Shown piece after piece: positions 8,474 to 15,459 of a DNA stretch of 20,786 bases. Position numbers and translations under genes: made by a program. The notes under the pieces are model-generated. The model was not told the origin of the DNA and ran no database searches. It worked only from the letters and a program-made list of their open reading frames with translations. The first letter of the stretch is position 1. Each line of letters opens with the position of its first letter. The stretch covers positions 1-20,786 of the forward strand of contig UQNP01000020.1 of the NCBI GenBank assembly GCA_900542385.1, in the 5' to 3' direction. This stretch comes from an uncultured Eubacterium sp. (GTDB taxonomy: Bacteria; Bacillota; Clostridia; Peptostreptococcales; Anaerovoracaceae).

Positions 8474-8812
8474 TCAAAAAGCATTTTCTGTATGTTCTGC
8501 AGCGATTTCCACCACATGAAAACGCACTGCATGAGGACGGTATCCCTTTCTTTCCATCTCCTTCAAATAACATTCGGCTGTTCTCATGATCCTCTCTTTC
8601 TTTTTTTCGTCTACAGCCTCCGCAGGTCTCACACAGCCTGCATCAAGCCTGCTTTTTACCTCCACAAAGCCTATCTCATTTCCTCTGCGAACTATAATAT
8701 CTATTTCGCCTGACCTGCATCGGTAATTTCTTTTTATTATCATATATCCTTTTATTTCCAGTATTTCACACGCCATATTTTCCCCTGCATTTCCCAACCT
8801 TCTGTTATACAT
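8474..8812 (-). CDS. yraN: YraN/UPF0102 family nuclease-like protein
   Basis: A 112-residue small protein with a PD-(D/E)XK-type core: the Gly-Asn-x-Gly-Glu start (GNAGENMACEIL), then SGEIDIIV with Glu36 and Asp38, and FVEVKSR with Glu51 and Lys53. These residues form the predicted metal site of Holliday-junction-resolvase-like folds. Activity of the family has not been firmly established to my knowledge. It is the first gene of the run yraN-comM-dprA-topA, a frequent arrangement in Gram-positive bacteria, and lies 15 bases before comM. An AGGGAGA site precedes the ATG, and a good promoter lies about 75 bases upstream. Confidence 0.93.
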   Translation of the reverse strand: MYNRRLGNAGENMACEILEIKGYMIIKRNYRCRSGEIDIIVRRGNEIGFVEVKSRLDAGCVRPAEAVDEKKKERIMRTAECYLKEMERKGYRPHAVRFHVVEIAAEHTENAF

Positions 8813-8884
8813 CCTTTTTTCTCCCTTTTATAATGCACAGATCGTAAATATATTCATTTACATTTTTTACCATTTTTCTTTTAT

Positions 8885-8913
8885 ATAATAATATGGAAAT
8901 TTTTTCCTGTCAA
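8885..8913 (-). promoter_or_regulatory. Promoter of the yraN-comM-dprA-topA-hslVU run
   Basis: On the minus strand a perfect TTGACA (8908-8913) is followed after exactly 17 bases by TATTAT (8885-8890), one mismatch from consensus. It lies directly after the terminator of the upstream HAD gene and has no competing signal. I see no terminator in the gaps between yraN and hslU, so it could drive the six genes together. Confidence 0.75.
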
Positions 8914-8920
8914 CTTTTTT

Positions 8921-8949
8921 CAAAATAAAACTCCGGGATTTTCCCGGAG
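8921..8949 (-). terminator. Rho-independent terminator after the HAD gene
   Basis: A perfect CTCCGGGA/TCCCGGAG stem with a 3-base loop (arms 8942-8949 and 8931-8938) is followed on the minus strand by TTTTATTTT. It lies 20 bases after the HAD phosphatase stop and separates that unit from the yraN promoter. Confidence 0.9.
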
Positions 8950-8968
8950 CGATTTTCATATATGTTTT

Positions 8969-9796
8969 TTATTTTTTCAGCACGAACTTCTCTATGGCTT
9001 CCGCTACACCGTCGTTATCATTATCAGCCGATATGTATGATGCCTGTTCTTTCACCTCTTCCTCTGCATTCCCCACCGCTACAGACATTCCTGCTGCTTT
9101 GAGCATTTCTATATCGTTGGGGCTGTCTCCTATAGCCATCATCTCCTCCTGTTTTATTCCCAGCAGTTCTCCCATTTTCCTCAAGGCCTCCGCCTTGCTC
9201 GTCGTAGCTCCTCCTATCTCAAGGTTGTTTTTAAGCGAGCTTGTTATAGTAACATCCGGCAGCTTTATAAGTTCGCTGTACATCTTCGGCTTGTCCGACA
9301 TATCTTCAAAGTTCACATTTATATTTTCGATGTGCTCTTTATTTTCAAGCAGAAATTCATATATATCCTCTACAGGCTTTCGCGTTTCCAGTATATAGTT
9401 CACATCTCTGAAGCTTTTTCCCGTACGCTTCACATATTCGTAGTAATCTCCCTGTATATAAGCTTCTCCTTTAACGAATCCTTCAAGGATATAATCGTAT
9501 CTTTTTAAAAGCTCGACCGCCTTTTCAACGGAGGCTGATGAAATACAGTTTTCATAAAATGTCCTTTTTTCTTTTACATCTGTTATGGATGCTCCGTTTG
9601 ATGTCAGAATATACCTTATTGCCTCTATCTCAAAAACATCTTTTGGAAGCGCAGAAAAAGGTCTTCCCGTAGCGACCACTATATTCACTCCCTTAGCCGC
9701 CGCGCTTTCCATCGCAGCTCTGTTTCTGCTGCTTATGTTCTTCTTGCTGCTGAGGGTAGTTCCGTCAAGATCCAGTGCTATGAGTTTTATTGCCAT
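8969..9796 (-). CDS. Cof-type HAD-IIB family phosphatase
   Basis: A 275-residue HAD hydrolase. Motif I is ALDLDGT with nucleophile Asp9 and acid Asp11; motif II is in VATGRP (about 41-46); motif III Lys201 lies in GGATTSKAEAL; motif IV is GDSPNDIEML (223-232). The C2B-type cap lies between about 80 and 190. Family members dephosphorylate sugar phosphates, flavin or pyridoxal phosphates and similar metabolites; the substrate cannot be read from sequence. The ATG follows GGAGGTG by 7 bases. The gene starts 6 bases after the MBL hydrolase and ends at a strong terminator, so the two form a unit. Confidence 0.93.
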   Translation of the reverse strand: MAIKLIALDLDGTTLSSKKNISSRNRAAMESAAAKGVNIVVATGRPFSALPKDVFEIEAIRYILTSNGASITDVKEKRTFYENCISSASVEKAVELLKRYDYILEGFVKGEAYIQGDYYEYVKRTGKSFRDVNYILETRKPVEDIYEFLLENKEHIENINVNFEDMSDKPKMYSELIKLPDVTITSSLKNNLEIGGATTSKAEALRKMGELLGIKQEEMMAIGDSPNDIEMLKAAGMSVAVGNAEEEVKEQASYISADNDNDGVAEAIEKFVLKK

Positions 9797-9802
9797 ACAT
9801 TT

Positions 9803-10405
9803 TCACCTCCCGCATCCGCTTAGTATCGCTTTTAACTCCGTATTTACCTCTTTTACTTTTTTCATCGTGCATCCGTCACCGTGTCCGGGATAGATAAAGA
9901 TATCATTGTCCCATTTATTTACTATATTCACCACTGTATCTTCCATGTCCCTTTCGCTTCCGCCTTCAAGATCGCTTCTTCCCAGATCGACATCGAATAC
10001 AGTGTCTCCCGTGAACATCATCCTGCTTTCCGGCAGGAAGAAGCAAACGCTTCCTTTTGTATGCCCCGGCGTGCTTATCACTTCAATGCATTCTCCTTCG
10101 AGGTCTATCACATCACCGTCATTCATATATACATCCACCTGCTTTTTGTACATATCGCAATCGTCTTTATGCATATACACAGGACATTCATATACCTTTC
10201 TGATCCTTTCCACTGCACCCACATGATCGTAATGATGGTGAGTGAGCAGTATTCCATCAAGCTTAAGCTGATTTTCCTCTATAAAATCTGTAAATGTTCT
10301 GTAATTATATCCCGGATCTATTATTAAACATTTTCCGCCTGCCTTATGATACAGAAAGTATCCGTTGCTTTCGAGCATACCTCCTATGAATCTTTTTACC
10401 TTCAT
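9803..10405 (-). CDS. MBL-fold metal-dependent hydrolase (glyoxalase II-like)
   Basis: A 200-residue metallo-beta-lactamase-fold enzyme with a complete two-metal site: THHHYDH (His56, His58, Asp60, His61), His115 in STPGHTKGS, Asp134 in FTGDT and His175 in YPGHGD. The short length and motif spacing match the group often labelled hydroxyacylglutathione hydrolase-like, but without the extra C-terminal domain of true glyoxalase II. The substrate is unknown. The ATG follows AGGAGA by 6 bases. It is the first gene of a two-gene unit with the HAD phosphatase and is divergent from trkA, sharing the intergenic operator candidate. Confidence 0.93.
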   Translation of the reverse strand: MKVKRFIGGMLESNGYFLYHKAGGKCLIIDPGYNYRTFTDFIEENQLKLDGILLTHHHYDHVGAVERIRKVYECPVYMHKDDCDMYKKQVDVYMNDGDVIDLEGECIEVISTPGHTKGSVCFFLPESRMMFTGDTVFDVDLGRSDLEGGSERDMEDTVVNIVNKWDNDIFIYPGHGDGCTMKKVKEVNTELKAILSGCGR

Positions 10406-10456
10406 TTTTTTCTCCTGAATTTATTCTTCCGGCTTATTTTAAAGACCGGCTATAAC

Positions 10457-10485
10457 ATTTTAATATATTTGCATGCTTCTTGCAA
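10457..10485 (-). promoter_or_regulatory. Promoter of the MBL-HAD unit
   Basis: Minus-strand TTGCAA (10480-10485), a 17-base spacer and TAAAAT (10457-10462), about 50 bases before the MBL start. The spacer and part of the -35 lie inside the 25-bp inverted repeat at 10465-10489, so a bound protein there would block this promoter. Confidence 0.55.
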
Positions 10486-10489
10486 ATAT
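10465..10489. promoter_or_regulatory. Inverted-repeat operator candidate between divergent promoters
   Basis: Perfect 9-bp arms ATATTTGCA and TGCAAATAT flank a 7-base centre. The 16-base centre-to-centre spacing of the arms is compatible with a dimeric helix-turn-helix protein. The site covers the core of the minus-strand promoter and ends 3 bases before the plus-strand -35 box of trkA. No regulator gene lies next to it, so the binding protein is unknown. Confidence 0.5.
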
Positions 10490-10492
10490 GTG

Positions 10493-10520
10493 TTGAAATC
10501 TACAGGATTAGTGGTACAAT
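10493..10520 (+). promoter_or_regulatory. Promoter of the trkA-trkH-trkH-CBS operon
   Basis: TTGAAA (10493-10498), a 16-base spacer and TACAAT (10515-10520) lie about 57 bases before the trkA ATG. The leader is short and I see no riboswitch-like structure in it, including no room for the large cyclic-di-AMP (ydaO-type) riboswitch. Confidence 0.68.
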
Positions 10521-10576
10521 GATGATGTTTAAATGTATTATATCATTTACGCAGCTTATAAGGGGAAAAGAACACT

Positions 10577-11956
10577 ATGAAAGTTGTAATAGTAGGTGCA
10601 GGCAAACTTGGTCTAAAGGTCGCCAACGTCCTGCTTGGAGGCGACAACGACGTAACCATAATAGATACCAACGAAGAGATCCTGCAAAAAATCAGTTCTC
10701 AGATGGATGTAATGACTTTAAATGCCAATGCAAAAGAGATAAAAACTCTTAAAAATATCAACATCTCATCTTACGATTTTCTCATAACCACCACAGGCAA
10801 TGATGAACTGAATATCGTTATAGCATCTTTTGCGAAAAGCCTGGGATGCAATAAAGTCATAGCCAGGGTACGAGATCCTGAACATATGCAGCAGATCAAT
10901 TTTATAAAAGACGTTATGGATATAGACCACATAGTCAACCCTGATCTTGCTATAACAGTTGAAATATACAAATATCTTGCCGAGAAATACACGCTCAGCA
11001 ACGGTATATTCTCCAGCGGCAAAGCTTCTCTCATAGAATTTTCCGTAGATAAATTCAAAGAACTTATAGACCTGCCTATATACAAGGTGCCGGAATTCCT
11101 TCCCAATATGCTTATCGTTGCCATTTCAAGGAACGGTAAAGTCATAATACCTCGAGGCGATACTGTGATCAAAAATGACGATGCCGTATACGTGATAGGC
11201 GAAAAGGGTCCTATAATGACTTTGAATGAAAAAGTCCACGAACGCGGAAAATACAATGATCTTCAAAAGGTAATGATCATCGGTGGCGGAAAAACAGGAT
11301 TCTATCTTGCAAAAATGCTCTCAGAATTCGGCGCTGCCGTCAAAATAATAGAAAAAAGCAAAGACAGATGTCGCTATCTGTCATCACACCTTGATAATGT
11401 GATGATACTTCACGGCGATGCAACTGATCTGAATCTGCTTGAAGAAGAAAACCTCGATCTGATGGATGCAGTCGTCACTGCTACAGGCTTCGACGAAGAC
11501 AATCTTCTTCTTGCGCTCACGGCAAAACGCCATGGAATAGAAGACGTTATCGCCAAAGTAAGCCGAGCGAGCTACGGCGAGATCATTTCAAGCATGGGTA
11601 TCGACGTTGCCCTCAGTCCCCTTGATATAACGACAAGCAACATAATCAGATATGTCCAGGGAACGAAGAAAGTCCTTTCTTCTCAGCTGATACAGGGACA
11701 AGCTGAGATAATTGAGATAATCGCATCCCATCATATGAAAATACTCAATAAACCTCTCAAGGAACTTCATCTTCCGGAAGGAGTCATCATAGCGGCTATA
11801 CACCGTGGACCTGATGTTATCATCCCTCACGGCGACACCAAAATACTTGAAGACGATAAAGTCATAATGCTCAGCCTTTTGAGCGATATATCCTCAACGG
11901 AAACTCTGCTCAAAGACGATGGCGGTAAGGGCTTTTTCAAAAAAACTTTCGGATAG
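10577..11956 (+). CDS. trkA: TrkA, regulatory NAD-binding subunit of Trk potassium uptake
   Basis: A 459-residue cytoplasmic protein made of two tandem RCK units, as in classical TrkA (KtrA has only one). The first Rossmann motif is VGAGKLG (6-12) with acidic Asp30 ending the second strand; the second is IGGGKTG (235-241). Each is followed by an RCK_C/TrkA_C domain (about 140-225 and 370-455). TrkA assembles as a ring under the TrkH channel and gates it in response to nucleotides; RCK_C domains in several Firmicutes also bind cyclic di-AMP. An AAGGGG ribosome site lies about 11 bases before the ATG. It heads an operon with two trkH genes and a CBS protein. Confidence 0.97.
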   Translation: MKVVIVGAGKLGLKVANVLLGGDNDVTIIDTNEEILQKISSQMDVMTLNANAKEIKTLKNINISSYDFLITTTGNDELNIVIASFAKSLGCNKVIARVRDPEHMQQINFIKDVMDIDHIVNPDLAITVEIYKYLAEKYTLSNGIFSSGKASLIEFSVDKFKELIDLPIYKVPEFLPNMLIVAISRNGKVIIPRGDTVIKNDDAVYVIGEKGPIMTLNEKVHERGKYNDLQKVMIIGGGKTGFYLAKMLSEFGAAVKIIEKSKDRCRYLSSHLDNVMILHGDATDLNLLEEENLDLMDAVVTATGFDEDNLLLALTAKRHGIEDVIAKVSRASYGEIISSMGIDVALSPLDITTSNIIRYVQGTKKVLSSQLIQGQAEIIEIIASHHMKILNKPLKELHLPEGVIIAAIHRGPDVIIPHGDTKILEDDKVIMLSLLSDISSTETLLKDDGGKGFFKKTFG

Positions 11957-11978
11957 GGGATTTTACCGGGGAGGCATC

Positions 11979-13442
11979 ATGAATCTGAATTTGAATTCAT
12001 TTTTCAGAATAATAGGTTTGATCCTGGCAGTAATAGGACCTTCTATGCTGCCTTCTTTTGTTGTATCTCTGATATACGGAGAAACTTTCGTCGCAAAAAC
12101 TTTTATCATTATTATAATCGCCTCATTGCTTGCAGGCGTTTTTTTAATGAAGATATGCAAAAAAAACTTTACCACATTAAAAGTAAAGGACGGGTTTCTT
12201 CTGGTTTCCGTCTGCTGGTTTCTTTCTGCAGCCATCGGAGCGATACCTTTCGTTGCTACAGGCAGTATTCCCAATCCCGTAGACGCTTTCTTCGAATCCT
12301 GCTCAGGCTTTTCGACCACAGGCGCTACGATATTAAGCGAAATAGAAGTCCTTCCTAAAGGAATACTTTTCTGGCGTTCGTTTACTCACTGGATAGGAGG
12401 AATGGGCATACTCGTATTCGCCATAGCCCTCATGCCTTCTCTTGGTATAAGCGGTCAAAATATCGCAGTGTCGGAAGCTCCGGGTCCCACATTTGACAAA
12501 ACAAATGCACAAATGTCATCTACAGCAAAAAGTCTGTACATCATATATATAGTATTCACTGTAATGGAAACACTGCTTCTTCTGATCGGCGGCATGAACC
12601 TGTACGATGCTCTGCTGCATACTTTCGGTACAGTCGGTACGGGAGGTCTGTCCTCCTACAACGACAGCATCGCTCATTTTGACAGTACATACATAAGAAT
12701 CGTTATCTCAGTCTTCATGGTAATGTGCGGCGTCAATTTCAACCTGTATTACGATTCACTGAAACACGGTATCAAAAATCTTATATCTGACACTGAATTT
12801 AAGATATATATCTTTATCGTGCTTGGGACTTCATCCTTCATTGCAGTGTCGCTTATGGTCAGTGGATGTTATGATTCATTGAAAGATGCCGTCCTGGACT
12901 CTACATTCCAGGTTTCATCTATAATAACAACTACCGGATATATAACCGCAGATTACGAACAATGGCCTGTAGTCTGTCAATTCATACTGCTGATCCTGAT
13001 GCTCATAGGCGGATGCTCCGCATCCACAAGCGGCGGTCTTAAAGTTATAAGAGCTATAGTCATACTCAAACTGATAAAGAGAGGCATATCTCAGAGGCTT
13101 CATCCAAATGTTGTCGAAACCATAAAGCTCAACGGCAGGACTATTCCCAGCGATACGATAACCGCCATAGCCAACCATACATTCCTGTATATCCTTGCGA
13201 TTTTTTTCGGCGCCATTCTAATAGCTTTCGAAAACGCAGATTTAATGACATGCTTTTCATCGGTCATAACATGCCTTGGTAATGTAGGTCCCGGCTTCGG
13301 GCTGGTCGGCCCGACAGAAAACTTTGGCGTCCTAAGCGATTTTTCCACCTTCGTCCTGTCAGTATATATGCTTGCAGGAAGACTTGAATTATACACCCTG
13401 TTCGTACTTTTCACACCAAGATTCTGGAATCAGAATTATTAA
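11979..13442 (+). CDS. trkH: TrkH family potassium channel subunit, first copy
   Basis: A 487-residue membrane protein with the fourfold M1-pore-M2 repeat of the Trk/Ktr/HKT family. The four pore loops are SGFSTTGAT (109-117), FGTVGTGGLS (216-225), ITTTGY (316-321) and LGNVGPGFG (433-441), each with the filter glycine. Other conserved pieces are HWIGGMGILVF and GGCSASTSGGLKV. An in-frame ATG exists 60 bases upstream, inside trkA; I prefer the ATG at 11979 because GGGGAGG precedes it and the protein then starts at the first hydrophobic helix. It begins 22 bases after trkA. With TrkA it should form a potassium uptake channel. Confidence 0.96.
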   Translation: MNLNLNSFFRIIGLILAVIGPSMLPSFVVSLIYGETFVAKTFIIIIIASLLAGVFLMKICKKNFTTLKVKDGFLLVSVCWFLSAAIGAIPFVATGSIPNPVDAFFESCSGFSTTGATILSEIEVLPKGILFWRSFTHWIGGMGILVFAIALMPSLGISGQNIAVSEAPGPTFDKTNAQMSSTAKSLYIIYIVFTVMETLLLLIGGMNLYDALLHTFGTVGTGGLSSYNDSIAHFDSTYIRIVISVFMVMCGVNFNLYYDSLKHGIKNLISDTEFKIYIFIVLGTSSFIAVSLMVSGCYDSLKDAVLDSTFQVSSIITTTGYITADYEQWPVVCQFILLILMLIGGCSASTSGGLKVIRAIVILKLIKRGISQRLHPNVVETIKLNGRTIPSDTITAIANHTFLYILAIFFGAILIAFENADLMTCFSSVITCLGNVGPGFGLVGPTENFGVLSDFSTFVLSVYMLAGRLELYTLFVLFTPRFWNQNY

Positions 13443-13465
13443 CACCTTGATATGGAGTTTTTGCT

Positions 13466-14938
13466 ATGTCTAAGATATCAGTCAACTACAGAGCCATTTT
13501 AAGAATAATAGGCATAATAATATTTATAATCGGCGTATCCATGATCATTCCCTGGGTATATTCCGAAGTTGTCAAAGATCAGGATGCCGAAAGAGCCTTC
13601 CGCATATGCATTCCAATAACAGTCGTTCTTGGAGCTGCCGTAATTTTGGCTGCCGGCAATACACCTCATGCCAAATTTCGTGCCAGAGAAGGATATATCA
13701 TAGTAGCCGCATGCTGGCTCACAGCTTCCATAATAGGCGCTTTCCCCTTTTATTTATCCGATTTCACAAATAACTATATAGATGCTTTCTTCGAATCAAC
13801 GTCAGGATTCACGACCACAGGATGTTCCGCTGCTGCAAACGGTGTTCTTTCAGACAGTCTTCTGCTCTGGAAAGCCCTGATCCATTGGCTCGGAGGTATG
13901 GGAATACTTGTATTCGTCATCTCTATCCTTCCTGCCCTTGGTATCAACGGACACTTTATCGCAAAAGCTGAAACACCGGGACCTGTTGTTGAAAAAGTGA
14001 CAGTGCGCATGAGCGACTCTGCAAAGATACTGTACATAACATATCTCTCTCTTACTTTGATGGAATTCGTACTTTTGATGCTGTCAGGCAAAATGAATGC
14101 TTTCGATGCCATAGTAAACACCATGGGAAGCATCAGCACCGGCGGTCTTACCGTACATCCTGACGGAGTCGCACACTACGACAGCGTATACGTAGAAATA
14201 GTCATAGCTTCCTTCTGTATACTGTCTTCCATAAATTTTGTACTCTACCACAATCTGGTATCAGGCAAACCTGCTCTGTTCTTTAAGGATATCGAACTCA
14301 GAGTACACATCATCATAATATTTGCGGCAGTCATAATATGCACATATGCATTGATAGTGTTCAACGATCTCAGCTTTGGCTCCGCCCTCAGAGAATCCTT
14401 CTTCCAGGTGGTAAGTATGTCAACGACTACAGGATATGCGAGGAATCCATCGATCATATGGCCTACCATATGTCAGATAATATTTCTTGCGCTTCTGTTC
14501 ATCGGCGGATGCGCAGCTTCAACATCCGGCTCTCTGAAAGTCATACGAGTTATAATCATGATGAAACTCATATGGCGCGGATGTATAAAGAGAATACATC
14601 CAAGATCTGTCGTAGCTGTAAAACTCGGCGGCAAATCGCTTTCAGTAGATCTGGTAACAAGCATCACCACTTTTATCTTTGCATACATAGGAATATTCAT
14701 ATTGTCGGCATTCATCCTGTCATTTCAGGGACTTGATCTTGAAAGCACCATAACCATAACCATCTCAGCCCTGTCAAATACCGGAGTTTCCTTTGAAGGG
14801 CCTACTGTTTTGGGAGATTTCTCCATTTTCCATCCTCTCCTAAAGCTGTATATAAGCGGTATGATGATAATGGGCAGACTTGAATTGTTTACTATCATCG
14901 TACTTTTTACAAAAACTTTCTGGGGCAAAAACAGATAA
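13466..14938 (+). CDS. trkH: TrkH family potassium channel subunit, second, diverged copy
   Basis: A 490-residue paralogue of the gene just upstream, with the same fold. Pore loops are SGFTTTGC (113-120), MGSISTGGLT (220-229), STTTGY (319-324) and a fourth loop LSNTGVSFEGP (436-446) that differs clearly from the LGNVGPGFG form of its neighbour while keeping one filter glycine. HWLGGMGILVF and GGCAASTSGSLKV are conserved. The ATG has GGAG 8 bases upstream and lies 23 bases after the first trkH. Divergence across the whole length shows an old duplication or separate acquisition, not a recent copy. It may give a channel of different affinity or ion preference; that is inference. Confidence 0.95.
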   Translation: MSKISVNYRAILRIIGIIIFIIGVSMIIPWVYSEVVKDQDAERAFRICIPITVVLGAAVILAAGNTPHAKFRAREGYIIVAACWLTASIIGAFPFYLSDFTNNYIDAFFESTSGFTTTGCSAAANGVLSDSLLLWKALIHWLGGMGILVFVISILPALGINGHFIAKAETPGPVVEKVTVRMSDSAKILYITYLSLTLMEFVLLMLSGKMNAFDAIVNTMGSISTGGLTVHPDGVAHYDSVYVEIVIASFCILSSINFVLYHNLVSGKPALFFKDIELRVHIIIIFAAVIICTYALIVFNDLSFGSALRESFFQVVSMSTTTGYARNPSIIWPTICQIIFLALLFIGGCAASTSGSLKVIRVIIMMKLIWRGCIKRIHPRSVVAVKLGGKSLSVDLVTSITTFIFAYIGIFILSAFILSFQGLDLESTITITISALSNTGVSFEGPTVLGDFSIFHPLLKLYISGMMIMGRLELFTIIVLFTKTFWGKNR

Positions 14939-14951
14939 ACACGCTGTTTTA

Positions 14952-14998
14952 AGGGTATCCTAAAAGAGAAACCAAAACTTTAAAAGGAGGGATATCCT
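14952..14998 (+). promoter_or_regulatory. Leader hairpin that could mask the CBS-gene ribosome site
   Basis: AGGGTATCC (14952-14960) can pair with GGATATCCT (14990-14998) as 9 bp with one G-U. The right arm takes the last base of the AAAGGAGG ribosome site and all the spacer up to 2 bases before the ATG. The loop of about 29 bases is A-rich. Formation would limit ribosome access, so this could set CBS expression relative to the trk genes. No ligand or partner is evident. Confidence 0.35.
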
Positions 14999-15000
14999 GT

Positions 15001-15435
15001 ATGAAAGTGAAAGATCTCATGACTACCGATATTTCATGCGTAAAAGAAGATGCATCCGCATACACAGTCGCTGTTCAGATGAAAAAAGAAAATGTGGGCA
15101 GCATCCCCGTATGCGATGACAGCGGACATATAAAAGGAATAATAACCGATCGCGATCTTGTGATACGCGCAATGGCAAAGCCGGATGACGACACTTCAGT
15201 TTGCGATGTAAAAGCAAAAGATATAATGTCCCTGGATCCGGTCACCGTCTCTCCGGGAATGAGCAGTCATGACGCTGCACTGCTCTTTTCATCTAAAAAA
15301 ATAAGACGGCTTCCGGTTACCGAAAACTCAAAACTGGTCGGAATGTTCTCACTTGGAGACTTAGCATCAAAACCTGTCTGTATCGACGAAGCAGGTGATG
15401 CACTTTCTTCCATAAGCGCAGATACGGCAGAATAA
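15001..15435 (+). CDS. Two-CBS-domain protein (YhcV-like)
   Basis: A 144-residue stand-alone Bateman module. CBS1 (about 1-62) contains MTTDISCV, NVGSIPV and GIITDRDLV; CBS2 (about 73-132) contains IMSLDPVTV, KIRRLPV and GMFSLGDLA. There is no catalytic domain or membrane segment. It resembles Bacillus YhcV in length and motif order. CBS pairs usually bind adenine nucleotides or cyclic di-AMP and change partner activity. It is the last gene of the trkA-trkH-trkH operon, 62 bases after the second trkH with no terminator between, so a regulatory link to potassium uptake is plausible but not shown. Its last codons form one arm of the shared terminator hairpin. Confidence 0.92.
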   Translation: MKVKDLMTTDISCVKEDASAYTVAVQMKKENVGSIPVCDDSGHIKGIITDRDLVIRAMAKPDDDTSVCDVKAKDIMSLDPVTVSPGMSSHDAALLFSSKKIRRLPVTENSKLVGMFSLGDLASKPVCIDEAGDALSSISADTAE

Positions 15436-15459
15436 ACTTAAAGTTTATTCTGCCGTATC
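15421..15459. terminator. Shared hairpin covering the stop codons of converging CBS and rnr genes
   Basis: Perfect 18-bp arms (15421-15438 and 15442-15459) enclose a 3-base loop TAA. The left arm encodes the CBS C-terminus and its TAA; the right arm reaches into the rnr TGA (15458-15460). On the plus strand ATTTTAA follows, a short U-tract; on the minus strand no T-run follows. It is the only candidate terminator for both operons here. Confidence 0.75.

Noticed and set aside
10521..10576. Riboswitch in the trkA leader
   Set aside because: The leader is under 60 bases with only a weak TAAATG/CATTTA pairing; too short for the known potassium-linked cyclic di-AMP riboswitch.
11919..11978. Upstream start for the first trkH inside trkA
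   Set aside because: It would add a charged 20-residue extension with no ribosome site, whereas GGGGAGG precedes the ATG at 11979.
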